This document shows positions 44,584-53,200 of a stretch of 64,000 nt of DNA, one piece after another (within the stretch, counting starts at the first letter, position 1; the number at the start of each line of letters is the position of its first letter). The translations under genes and the position numbers were made by a program. The stretch comes from Chromobacterium phragmitis (GTDB lineage Bacteria; Pseudomonadota; Gammaproteobacteria; Burkholderiales; Chromobacteriaceae). The notes under the pieces are model-generated. The model was not told the origin of the DNA. It saw nothing but the letters and a program-made list of their open reading frames with translations, and searched no databases. The stretch is from positions 3,844,001 through 3,908,000 of the forward strand of contig NZ_CP029495.1 in NCBI RefSeq assembly GCF_003325475.1, given 5' to 3'.

Positions 44584-46194
44584 ATGGCATCCGCAGCAAA
44601 TGCAGGACAGCTTGGCAACCTCCCCGGCGTCACCTCCATGGGCATGGGTTATGACGTGAACGGACTGTACGCCAGCCCGGAAAGCCTGCTTGGCCAGCCC
44701 TTGTTCGATTTCGGCAGCGAGCTGGACACCATCGAGATCGAAAACCGCAGCTACACCTTCCCGCGCGTGATGCACGTCCATACCTATTTCCATTCCGACT
44801 TCAAGCAGGATGTCAGCAAGGAAATCGAAGAATATCGGGAAAAAATGGGCCAGCACGTGGGCGTCTCCGGCCGCTACAAGCTGTTCAGCGCTTCGCTGAA
44901 TGTGGACTTCACCACCACCGACCAGCAACTGACCGAAATCACCTACAGCGCCACCCGCGAATCCCATGTGCTGTGGTACATCAGCCTGCCGGGCGCGGCT
45001 TCGCTGCGCGCCATGCTGCGCCGCGATTTCCGCGACGACCTGAACAATCCCAATATGCCGGCCATGGAGCTGTTCAGGCGCTACGGCCCGTATTACGTGT
45101 CCGAGGCCGCGGTGGGCGGCCGGCTGGACTACAGCGCGGCGAGCAAAACCTTGAAGATGGAGAGCAGCGAATCGTTGTCCACCACTGCCGAAATGTCCTA
45201 CAAGGCGCTGGTGGGCGAGATCAAGATCGAGCACGGCTCGGAAATGGAGAAGCAGGTCAACAGTTTCCGCAGCAACTCCACCATCCGCCTCACCGCCACC
45301 GGCGGCAAGCCGGGCATGACCGACCGCATCCTGCATGGCCCGGATTCTCAGCTGGCGTTCTCGCAATGGGCGGAATCGTTGCTCGACTACGCGACGCTGA
45401 TGGACTTTTCCACCGAAAGCCTGCAGCCGATCTGGGCGCTGGCAGACAAGCCCGAGCGCCGCGCCGAGCTGGAGGATGCCTTCCCCGAGTTCATGAAGCA
45501 GTCGCAGCAGTCCATCCCCAAGGTGGACAAGGTGCTGCTGATGGACGCGCGGCCGCCGATGGTGAAGGCCGGGGAGGACAGCGGCTCCGGCGCGTCGGAA
45601 GATCTGGCGGTGTTCAATCCCAGCACCTCCAACGGCTACAAGATGGTGGGCCAGTTCGGCCAGCGCAACCACGCCAGCGTGGCGGATGGCCATGCGCCCA
45701 TTTTCAAGGATCTGTTCGATCTGGGCGTGCTGAAAGCGCCGGTGGGCTGGCAGCGGGTGTGGGACGACGCCGGCTCCGGCAAGTCCAAGGACTACGCGTG
45801 CTGGCGCGCCATTCCGCCGCAGGGCTACCGGACGCTGGGCGATGTGATGATGCTGGCCACCAGCGGTTATAACCCGCCCAATCTGCCGGACTATGTCTGC
45901 GTGCATCAAAGCCTGTGCGCGGACGTGCAGACGCTGCAAAACCGAGTGTGGTGGGATAAGGGCACCGGCGCGCGCAAGGATGTCAGCCTGTGGCAGCCGG
46001 GCGCGGGGGGCGCGGTGGCGTCGTCTTGCTTCGTCGGCGTGCCGAATTACAACAACCCGCCCAATGCCGGCGACATCGAGCGCCTGCGCGGCAGCGTCGC
46101 ATGCGTGAAGACCAGCGCGATCGCGTCCACGCAGGAGATGAAGACCGTGCTCAGCCAGCATCAGGGCATGGAAGCGTTGATGGCCAAGCTGTGA
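44584..46194 (+). CDS. MACPF-domain pore-forming protein, GNIP-like insecticidal toxin candidate
   Basis: 536 aa from ATG 44584 (GAAAGGA ribosome site); no classical signal peptide. N-terminal about 330 residues are a membrane-attack-complex/perforin domain: the signature appears as YGPYYVSEAAVGG (residues 167-179; consensus Y-G-T/S-H-F/Y-x6-G-G). C-terminal about 370-536 resembles the VPS62-type beta domain (DYACWRAIPPQGY, LGDVMMLAT, PDYVCVHQSLC), which may bind the target cell. This two-part layout is that of GNIP1-type insecticidal proteins reported from Chromobacterium; identity by memory of the family, not by search. The 141-bp upstream gap contains TATATAT near 44520, a possible -10. 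Single gene with its own terminator. Confidence 0.85.
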   Translation: MASAANAGQLGNLPGVTSMGMGYDVNGLYASPESLLGQPLFDFGSELDTIEIENRSYTFPRVMHVHTYFHSDFKQDVSKEIEEYREKMGQHVGVSGRYKLFSASLNVDFTTTDQQLTEITYSATRESHVLWYISLPGAASLRAMLRRDFRDDLNNPNMPAMELFRRYGPYYVSEAAVGGRLDYSAASKTLKMESSESLSTTAEMSYKALVGEIKIEHGSEMEKQVNSFRSNSTIRLTATGGKPGMTDRILHGPDSQLAFSQWAESLLDYATLMDFSTESLQPIWALADKPERRAELEDAFPEFMKQSQQSIPKVDKVLLMDARPPMVKAGEDSGSGASEDLAVFNPSTSNGYKMVGQFGQRNHASVADGHAPIFKDLFDLGVLKAPVGWQRVWDDAGSGKSKDYACWRAIPPQGYRTLGDVMMLATSGYNPPNLPDYVCVHQSLCADVQTLQNRVWWDKGTGARKDVSLWQPGAGGAVASSCFVGVPNYNNPPNAGDIERLRGSVACVKTSAIASTQEMKTVLSQHQGMEALMAKL

Positions 46195-46212
46195 TCCAGG
46201 CCTGACCGGGCA

Positions 46213-46244
46213 AAAACAAGGCTGCCATCCGGCAGCCTTGTTTT
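46213..46244. terminator. Bidirectional terminator between the MACPF gene and the receptor gene
   Basis: 14-bp perfect stem AAAACAAGGCTGCC / GGCAGCCTTGTTTT with loop ATCC; A- and T-tracts at both feet suit both strands. Confidence 0.93.
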
Positions 46245-46274
46245 ATCTCACAGTCTGCGCCAGGCGGGACGCGA

Positions 46275-48320
46275 TCAGTTGAAGCGGTAGTCCACCGTCA
46301 CGCCCACCGTGCGCGGCGCGCCTATCACTCCCAGGTTGTTGCCGCGGGCGGGGATCTGGGCGTAGAGCACGCCTTGGTTGGTCAGGTTGTTCACATAGGC
46401 GCGCACCCCCCAGCGGGCGTCTTCGTAACCGGTGTTCAGATTGACCACGGTGTAGTCGCCGGCGGCTCGGCTCGGATCATTGGTGATGTCGGAGTAGTAG
46501 GCTCCGACGCGGTTGAGGCTGCCGCCAATATAGAAGTTGCGCGGCAGGCGCTGCTTGAAGCCCAGGTTGACGGTCAGGTGGGGAGCATAGTTGAACTGTT
46601 TGCCCTGGATGCCGGGGTTGGCGGCGTCGGCGCCGGTCACCTTGGTGTCCAGCAGGCCGATGCCGGCGCTGAGGGTCAGCTTGGGGGTGACGCGGGCTTT
46701 GCCTTCCAGCTCCAGGCCATAGCTTTTCCCCTTGGGAATATTGGTGAAGCGCGAACCCAGGATGGCCTGATAGCCGGTGTATTGGTTGAAGAAGGCGTTG
46801 GCGTTGAGGCTGACGCGCTCATCCAGGAAGGAGGAGCGGCTGCTCAACTCATAGGCGGTGACTTCTTCCTTGTTGAAGGTGTAGTACTTGTTGTCGTTGT
46901 CCAGCCCGGAGCCGCCGGCGTTGTAGCCCTTGCGCGCGGACAGGCCCAGCGTGGTGGTGGGGCTGTGCTTGTAGCTCAGACCGGCCTTGGGCAGGAACAG
47001 GGTCTCGCCAAGGTCGTAGCTGGCTTGGGCTTCGTAGCTCTGTCCGGGCCCCAGGGTGGTGTTGCGGCGCTGCGTCTCGCGTTCCGCGCGGCCGCCCAGG
47101 TTCAGGCTCCATTTGTCGCTTAGCGCCAGCGTGGCTTCTCCATAAATAGCTTCGGTCTTGAGCCTGTCTTTGGCCGCCACGCGCGGCGAGGCGTTCATGT
47201 CCTGATCGCGGCCGTAATAGTAGACGCCGAGCAAGCCGCTCAGCTTGCCGTTCTGAGGCGCGTAGGCCAGGCGGGCCTCGGCGGTGTTGCTCTTCTCGTC
47301 CAGCCTCATGCTGAAGGCGGGCGTGTCGGAATCCTTGAACGCGCTGACGTTGTCGGCGTGGCCCAGCAGCAGGTGGGCGCTCCAGGCGTCGTTGATCTGG
47401 TATTGCAGATCGGCGCTGACGGTATTGTTGAACGAGTCCTGATAACGGGCTTCGGTCGACAGGCGATGATACTGGTAGTCGAAGTAGTTGCCGTCGACAT
47501 AGTTCAGGTATTCGCCTTTGTTCTTGCGATGGGACACCGTCAGCTTGGCGGTGAGGCCGGGAAGGGCGCTGGGCTTCCACAGCAATTTGCCGCGGTAGCT
47601 GCTGTGCCGCACCTCGGACGCGTCCCACGGCATGGCGCCGGGGTAATCCACATAGCTGTGGCCGTTGAGGCCCTCGGCGGCGATGCGGAAAGCGAGTTCG
47701 TCGGTGATGGGGCCGGAGATCATGCCGGCCAGCGTCATTTTTCCGTCCTTGTCCTCGAAGCCCGCGCGCAGCGCGCCTTCCCAATCGAAGGTCGGGTTCT
47801 TGGTATTGACCACGATGGCGCCGGCCATGGTGTTGCGGCCTTGGGTGGTGGACTGCGGGCCGCGCAGCACTTCTATCTGTTCCACGTCCCACGGGCTGGC
47901 GTCGACATAGCGCTGGCCGTTCCAGCTTTCCGACAGGCCGTCCACAGTGGTGCTGACGCGGGGGCGGGAGCCGGAAACCAGGGTGTTGTAGCCAGTGCCC
48001 GGGCCGGTGCCTTCCACGCCGCGGATATTGACGATGCCGGCGCCGTTGGCGGTGGCGTTGGGGGTGGCGGCCACCGCGTCGTAGATGGACTTGGTTTCGC
48101 CTTTGTCCGCGTCGCGAAGCACGGTGACGGCTGTGGTGGTGTCCTGCAGCGAGCGGTTGATCTTCTCGCCGGTGACGGTCACCGTGGGCAGCGCGGCCTC
48201 TTTGGCGTCAGCGTCGGCGGCGCGCGCGGCGGGGGAGAGCGTCATGCCGCCCAGGCAGGCCAGCGCCAGCAGGGTGGCTTGGGCCAAGACATTGCGCTGG
48301 CGATGCGGGATTTTTTCCAT
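46275..48320 (-). CDS. vbuA: TonB-dependent siderophore receptor (viobactin-type)
   Basis: 681-aa outer-membrane beta-barrel from ATG 48320; the in-frame extension upstream covers the Fur box and has no signal sequence. Signal peptide to about AARA (residue 34). TonB-box-like LPTVTVTGE follows. Plug domain with IVNIRGVEGTG, VEQIEVLRGPQSTTQGRNTMAGAIVVNTKNP, then a 22-strand barrel ending in aromatic YRFN. Divergent from fes with a Fur site between, so iron-repressed uptake of the ferric siderophore is expected. The symbol is by position and resemblance to the C. violaceum viobactin receptor. Confidence 0.88.
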   Translation of the reverse strand: MEKIPHRQRNVLAQATLLALACLGGMTLSPAARAADADAKEAALPTVTVTGEKINRSLQDTTTAVTVLRDADKGETKSIYDAVAATPNATANGAGIVNIRGVEGTGPGTGYNTLVSGSRPRVSTTVDGLSESWNGQRYVDASPWDVEQIEVLRGPQSTTQGRNTMAGAIVVNTKNPTFDWEGALRAGFEDKDGKMTLAGMISGPITDELAFRIAAEGLNGHSYVDYPGAMPWDASEVRHSSYRGKLLWKPSALPGLTAKLTVSHRKNKGEYLNYVDGNYFDYQYHRLSTEARYQDSFNNTVSADLQYQINDAWSAHLLLGHADNVSAFKDSDTPAFSMRLDEKSNTAEARLAYAPQNGKLSGLLGVYYYGRDQDMNASPRVAAKDRLKTEAIYGEATLALSDKWSLNLGGRAERETQRRNTTLGPGQSYEAQASYDLGETLFLPKAGLSYKHSPTTTLGLSARKGYNAGGSGLDNDNKYYTFNKEEVTAYELSSRSSFLDERVSLNANAFFNQYTGYQAILGSRFTNIPKGKSYGLELEGKARVTPKLTLSAGIGLLDTKVTGADAANPGIQGKQFNYAPHLTVNLGFKQRLPRNFYIGGSLNRVGAYYSDITNDPSRAAGDYTVVNLNTGYEDARWGVRAYVNNLTNQGVLYAQIPARGNNLGVIGAPRTVGVTVDYRFN

Positions 48321-48469
48321 CGTTCCATATTCCTCATTGTGATTGTTGTCAGCGTGACAGGTGGTGTTCTGCGGCGTCGTCTGGCTGGCGAGGAATCGTT
48401 GGCTGGCTACTGCGGCGGACGGAACGCGCGGGCGAAAGCCCACGAAGATCATTGCGATCAATTGATGCG

Positions 48470-48494
48470 AATGATAATATTTATCATTATCATT
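48470..48494. promoter_or_regulatory. Fur box in the vbuA-fes divergent promoter region
   Basis: AATGATAA-TAT-TTATCATT is a perfect 8-bp palindrome (48470-48488), extended by ATCATT, closely following the Fur consensus of GATAAT/ATTATC hexamers. It lies 64 bp before fes and 150 bp before vbuA, suited to repress both with Fe-Fur. Confidence 0.9.
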
Positions 48495-48557
48495 ATGCAA
48501 TCGATAAAGCGGAACGCGGAGCCTTGCGGGGCGCGGACAGTCCCGCATCTTGGATCA

Positions 48558-49889
48558 ATGGAGCGAAATGTGGAACCAAATCAACTGGCTGTGCGGAGTG
48601 CGGCCTGGCTGCAACACCCGGAAGCGGGCGAGCCGCAATGGTGGGACCGACTGGCCGCCGCGGGCGCGCCGCTGCGCGAGCGGCTGCCGGATGGGCGCGT
48701 ATGCGTGACTTTCCTGTGGCGAGACCCGGCCGGCGGCGCCTCTGAGTCCAAGCTTGTTCGTGTCTACGCCGACGTCAACTCTGTCACCGATCACCACAGC
48801 CCGCAGCCGCAATCGTTGTCCCGCCTGGGCGATACCGATGTCTGGTGGTGGCAGGCGGTGTTGCCGGCGGACTGGCGAGGCAGTTACGCCTATATCCCGG
48901 TCGCGGCCGGGCAGACGCCTCCCGTTCCCGGCGGCGATGTCCGCGAAAGCCGGCTGCGCCATCGCGAATGGTGGCTGAGCATCATGGCCCAGGCCGTCGC
49001 CGATCCGCTCAACCCCGCCGCCGGCTATCGCAGCAGCTGGGGCGCGGCGCTGTCGCCGCTGCATCTGCCGGACGCGCCGGATCAGTCCGCCTGGCAGGCA
49101 TGGGACAGCGAAGGGCGAGGCGCCGATCCGCGGCGCTTAACCGAAATCCGCTGGGACAGCGCGCGGCTGGGCAAGGCGCGCCGGGTGTGGATTTACCATG
49201 CCGGCGACGTGCCGGCCGGACGTTGGGCGGAGCGTCCACTCGCCGTGCTGCTGGATGGCCAGCATTGGGCGCAGCGCCTGCCGGTGTTCGCCGCGCTGGA
49301 CGAGGACACCCGCCGCGGCCGTTTGCCGCCCGCGGTGTATTTGCTGATCGACAGCATCGACGGCAAGCACCGCGAGGAAGACCTGCCCTGCAATGCCGAA
49401 TTCTGGCTGGCGCTGCAGGCAGAGTTGCTGCCGCAGGCGGCGTTGATCGCGCCCTTCAGCGACAAAGCAGACCGCACTGTGGTGGCCGGGCAGAGCTATG
49501 GCGGCCTGGCGGCGATGTTCGCCGGCCTCCATTGGCCGGATCGTTTCGGCTGCGTGCTCAGCCAGTCCGGCTCGTTCTGGTGGCCGCATGTCGAGCTGCA
49601 TGAGAGGGCGCGCGCGGCGAGCGGCCGCCGTCTGCCGGGCAGCAAGGGCTGGCTGACCGAACGGCTGGAGGCCGGCGAGACGCCGTCCGGGAAGCTGCGC
49701 GTGTTCCAGGAGGTGGGCAGCCGCGAGGAGGTGATGGTGGACGTCAACGACAGCCAGCGCGCGGCGCTGGAGCGCGCCGGGCACGACGTGCATTACCAGG
49801 TATTCGAGGGCGGGCATGACTGGCTGTGCTGGCGCGGCGGCTTGTTGCAAGGGTTGGGCTGTCTGTGGCGGCCCTGGGTCGCCCCTTAA
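48558..49889 (+). CDS. fes: Enterochelin-type esterase (Fes)
   Basis: 443-aa cytosolic esterase that hydrolyses the ferric catecholate trilactone to free iron. Start ATG 48558 (MERNVEPNQ) is 64 bp after the Fur box; the open frame continues far upstream only as antisense of vbuA. N-terminal Ig-like domain with FLWRDPAGG and WWWQAVLP. C-terminal alpha/beta hydrolase with LLDGQHWAQ, nucleophile GQSYGGLAAM and His in GGHDWLCWRG. Implies a cyclic serine trilactone core in the siderophore, in line with the Ser-activating module of the NRPS downstream. Confidence 0.92.
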   Translation: MERNVEPNQLAVRSAAWLQHPEAGEPQWWDRLAAAGAPLRERLPDGRVCVTFLWRDPAGGASESKLVRVYADVNSVTDHHSPQPQSLSRLGDTDVWWWQAVLPADWRGSYAYIPVAAGQTPPVPGGDVRESRLRHREWWLSIMAQAVADPLNPAAGYRSSWGAALSPLHLPDAPDQSAWQAWDSEGRGADPRRLTEIRWDSARLGKARRVWIYHAGDVPAGRWAERPLAVLLDGQHWAQRLPVFAALDEDTRRGRLPPAVYLLIDSIDGKHREEDLPCNAEFWLALQAELLPQAALIAPFSDKADRTVVAGQSYGGLAAMFAGLHWPDRFGCVLSQSGSFWWPHVELHERARAASGRRLPGSKGWLTERLEAGETPSGKLRVFQEVGSREEVMVDVNDSQRAALERAGHDVHYQVFEGGHDWLCWRGGLLQGLGCLWRPWVAP

Positions 49890-49959
49890 AACAAACCAGA
49901 ATCGTCCGCCGCCGGGCGCATCCCGCGGCAGGCCGGCTCGCCTTGCTGGAGTGTTCGCC

Positions 49960-50172
49960 ATGAGCGCGGAGCAAACCAATCCTTTCGATGACGAAAGCCT
50001 TTCCTTTCTCGTCCTGGTAAACCGCCAGGACCAACACAGCCTGTGGCCGGCGACGCTGCCGCCGCCAGCCGGCTGGAACGTGGCGCGGGGACCTGACAGC
50101 CGCGCCGCGTGCGTTGCTTATCTCGACGCCAACTGGACCGACATCCGCCCGCGATCGCTGCGCAGCGGTTAA
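49960..50172 (+). CDS. MbtH-like NRPS accessory protein
   Basis: 70 aa from ATG 49960. Family residues: NRQDQHSLWP, GWNVARG, and YLDANWTDIRP. MbtH proteins bind and activate NRPS adenylation domains, here those of the adjacent synthetase. Located between fes and the NRPS gene, as ybdZ is between fes and entF. Confidence 0.95.
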   Translation: MSAEQTNPFDDESLSFLVLVNRQDQHSLWPATLPPPAGWNVARGPDSRAACVAYLDANWTDIRPRSLRSG

Positions 50173-50275
50173 GGCCGCCGTTTCCTCATCTTCGCATCGT
50201 CCCGCCCATGCCGCAGGCCTGGGCGCGGCCGGCTGCGCGCCGGCCGTTCCGATTACCCGCATCCGGGGAAGCATC

Positions 50276-53200
50276 GTGTTGACCATTGAAACCAAATCCT
50301 CCGCCGTCGAGCGCGAGCTGCCGCTGTTCGGCTCGCAACTGGGCATCTGGCTAGCGGACCAGATCGCCGAACAGAAAAACACCTACACCGTCGCCCACTG
50401 CGTCGAACTGGACGGCGCGATAGACGCCGAGCGGCTGCGGCAGTCCATCCGTTTGGGCCTGGCCGAGGCCGACACCGTCGTCGCCCAATATCAGGAAACG
50501 CCGGACGGCCCGGCGCAGCGTCTGCGGCAAGGGCTGAGCGCCAAGGATCTGCCCCTTCCCGAAATCCATGACCTGAGCGCCGAGGCCGATCCGGAAGAGA
50601 AGGCCCGCCAATGGATGCGCGAAGACTTGTCCGCGGACCTGCCGGCCGACGGCGAGCGGCCGCTGTATCTGCACCGCCTGTTCAAGCTGGCTGGCGGCGC
50701 GGGCGAGCGCTGGTTCTGGTATCAGCGTTACCACCATGTTTGCGTCGACGGCTACAGTTTCGCTGCGCTGACCCGCCGCATCGCCGACATCTATCAAGCC
50801 TTGAGCCGCGGCGAAGCGCCGTCGCCGTCCCCATTCGTTTCTTTCGCCGATGTCGCGGCCGAGCGCGACGCCTACCTGGCCAGCCCGCGCCGCGAGGAAG
50901 ACCGCGCCTTCTGGCGCGATTACGCCGCCGCGCTGCCGTCTCCATCCACCTTGTCCGCGCGCGACGCGCTGGCCGGAGACGGCGCGGCCAATGTCGACGT
51001 GCTGCGCCGGCGTTTTGAAATCGCCGGGGGAGCGGCTACGCCGCAGGCCATGGCGGCCGTTTTCGCCTACCTGGCCAGGATGAGCGGCAAGAGCCGGGTG
51101 GCGATGGGCGTGCCCTTCATGCGGCGCATGGGGTCGGCGGCGCTGCGGGCCGTGGGCCCGGTGGTCAACGTGCTGCCGGTGGCGCTGGACATCGACGATG
51201 GCGACGACCTGGCTACGCTTGCGCGGCGGCTGGCCGACGAGTTGAAACAGGTGCGCCGCCATGAGCGCTACGATGCCGAGCAGATCCAGCGCGACAGCGG
51301 CATGGTCGGCTCCAACCGCGCCTTGTACGGCGCGACGCTGAACCTGAAGATCTACGATCAGTCGCTGCGGCTGGGGGAGGTGGCGGGCGTCGCGCTGCCG
51401 CTGGCGGTGGGGCCGATAGATGACATCGAGTTCGGCCTCTGGCAGCAGGGCGAAACCCTGGTGGTGGAGCTGAGCGCCAATCCGGCGCGCTATGACGCGG
51501 CGGAGCTGGAATGGCACGCCTGGCGGCTGCGCGGCTTCATCGCCGCCTTGGCCGGCGGCGCGACGGTGGGCGACGCGCCCCTGCACAGCGGGGCGGAGCG
51601 AATGGCGCTGGACGAATGGTCGCGCGGTCCGCGCATCAGCGCGCCGGAGGGCGTGCGCACCGCGCTGGACGTGTTTCTGCAAAGCGCCACGCAATATGAG
51701 AACGATACCGCGCTGGTGTGCGGCGACGAGCGGCTGAGTTATGGCGAGCTGTCGGCCCGCGTCGCGCAACTGGGGCGCGAGCTGCTGGCGCGCGGCATCG
51801 GCGATGGCAGCGTGGTCGGCGTCGCCGTGCCGCGCAGCGTCGACACCGTGGTGGCGATACTGGGCACGCTGGCGGCCGGCGCCGCCTTCCTGCCGCTGGA
51901 TCTGGACTATCCGCCCGAGCGGCTGGCGATGATGTGCGAGGACGCCGCGCCGGCCTTGCTGCTGACCCGTTCCGACGTCCGCGGCCGCTTGCCGGACCTG
52001 CCGGCGCTGTGCCTGGACGACGAGGCGGTCCGCGCGCGGCTGGCCGCCCGCGCCGCCCGGCCGCTGGACGACGCGGAACGACTGCGTCCGCTGGAGGGTA
52101 GCCGTCTCGCCTACATGATCTACACCTCCGGCTCCACCGGGAAGCCGAAGGGCGTGATGATCGCCCACGCCAGCTTCCTCAACCTGCTGTTGAGCCAGCA
52201 GAGCGGCTTGTTCGGCGACTTCATCCGCGGGCGCGGCCGCCGCGTGCGTACCATGCAGACCGCCTCGCTGTCCTTCGACGGCGCGCTGGAGCAGCTGTTC
52301 TGGCTCTTCATGGGCCAGGAAGTGCATCTGTGCGACGAGGAGTTGCGCCGCGATGCGCAGCAGCTGGTGGAACTGGTGCGCCGCGAGCGCATAGACGAGA
52401 TGGACGTGCCGCCGTCGCTGTTGCGGCAGATGTTGGACTGCGGCCTGATGGACGACGGCCACTGGCAGCCTGGCATGGCGCTGGTGGGGGGCGAAGCGGT
52501 GCCGCCGGCGCTGTGGAAGGAGATGCGCGGCTACAAACAGCTGCATTTCCATAATTTCTACGGCCCGACCGAATACACGATCTCCGCGCTGGGCGCGCCG
52601 GGCAGCATCGCCGAAGAGCCGGTGGTGGGGCGGCCGGTGGCCAATACCCGCGCGCTGGTGCTGGATGCCGCGCTGCGTCCGGTGGCCATGGGCGTGGCCG
52701 GCGAGCTGTACCTGGCCGGCGCCGGCCTGGGCCTCGGCTATCTGAACCGCCCGTCGTTGACCGCGGCCCGCTTCGTCGCCAGCCCCTTCGGCGACGGCGA
52801 GTTGATGTACCGCACCGGCGACCTGGTGCGCTGGAACGCCCACGGCCAGATGGACTTCATCGGCCGCGTCGACCACCAGGTCAAGGTGCGCGGCTTCCGC
52901 ATCGAGATGGGCGAGGTCGAGCACGCGCTGGCCAGCCTGCCAGGAGTGAACGCCGCCGTGGTGCTGGCCGAGGCAGTGGGCGGCAGCCACCGGCTGATCG
53001 CCTATTGCACGATGGCTGACGCCGGCCGCCATCAGGAGGAGGGCCTGTCCGCCGCCTTGCTGGCGCAAGTGGCCGAGACGCTGCCGGACTACATGGTGCC
53101 GTCGGCGCTGGCGGTGCTGCCGGAATGGCCGGTCAACATCAACGGCAAGATAGATCGCAAGGCGCTGCCGGCGATCCGGCCGCACAACGCCGCCGCAGGA

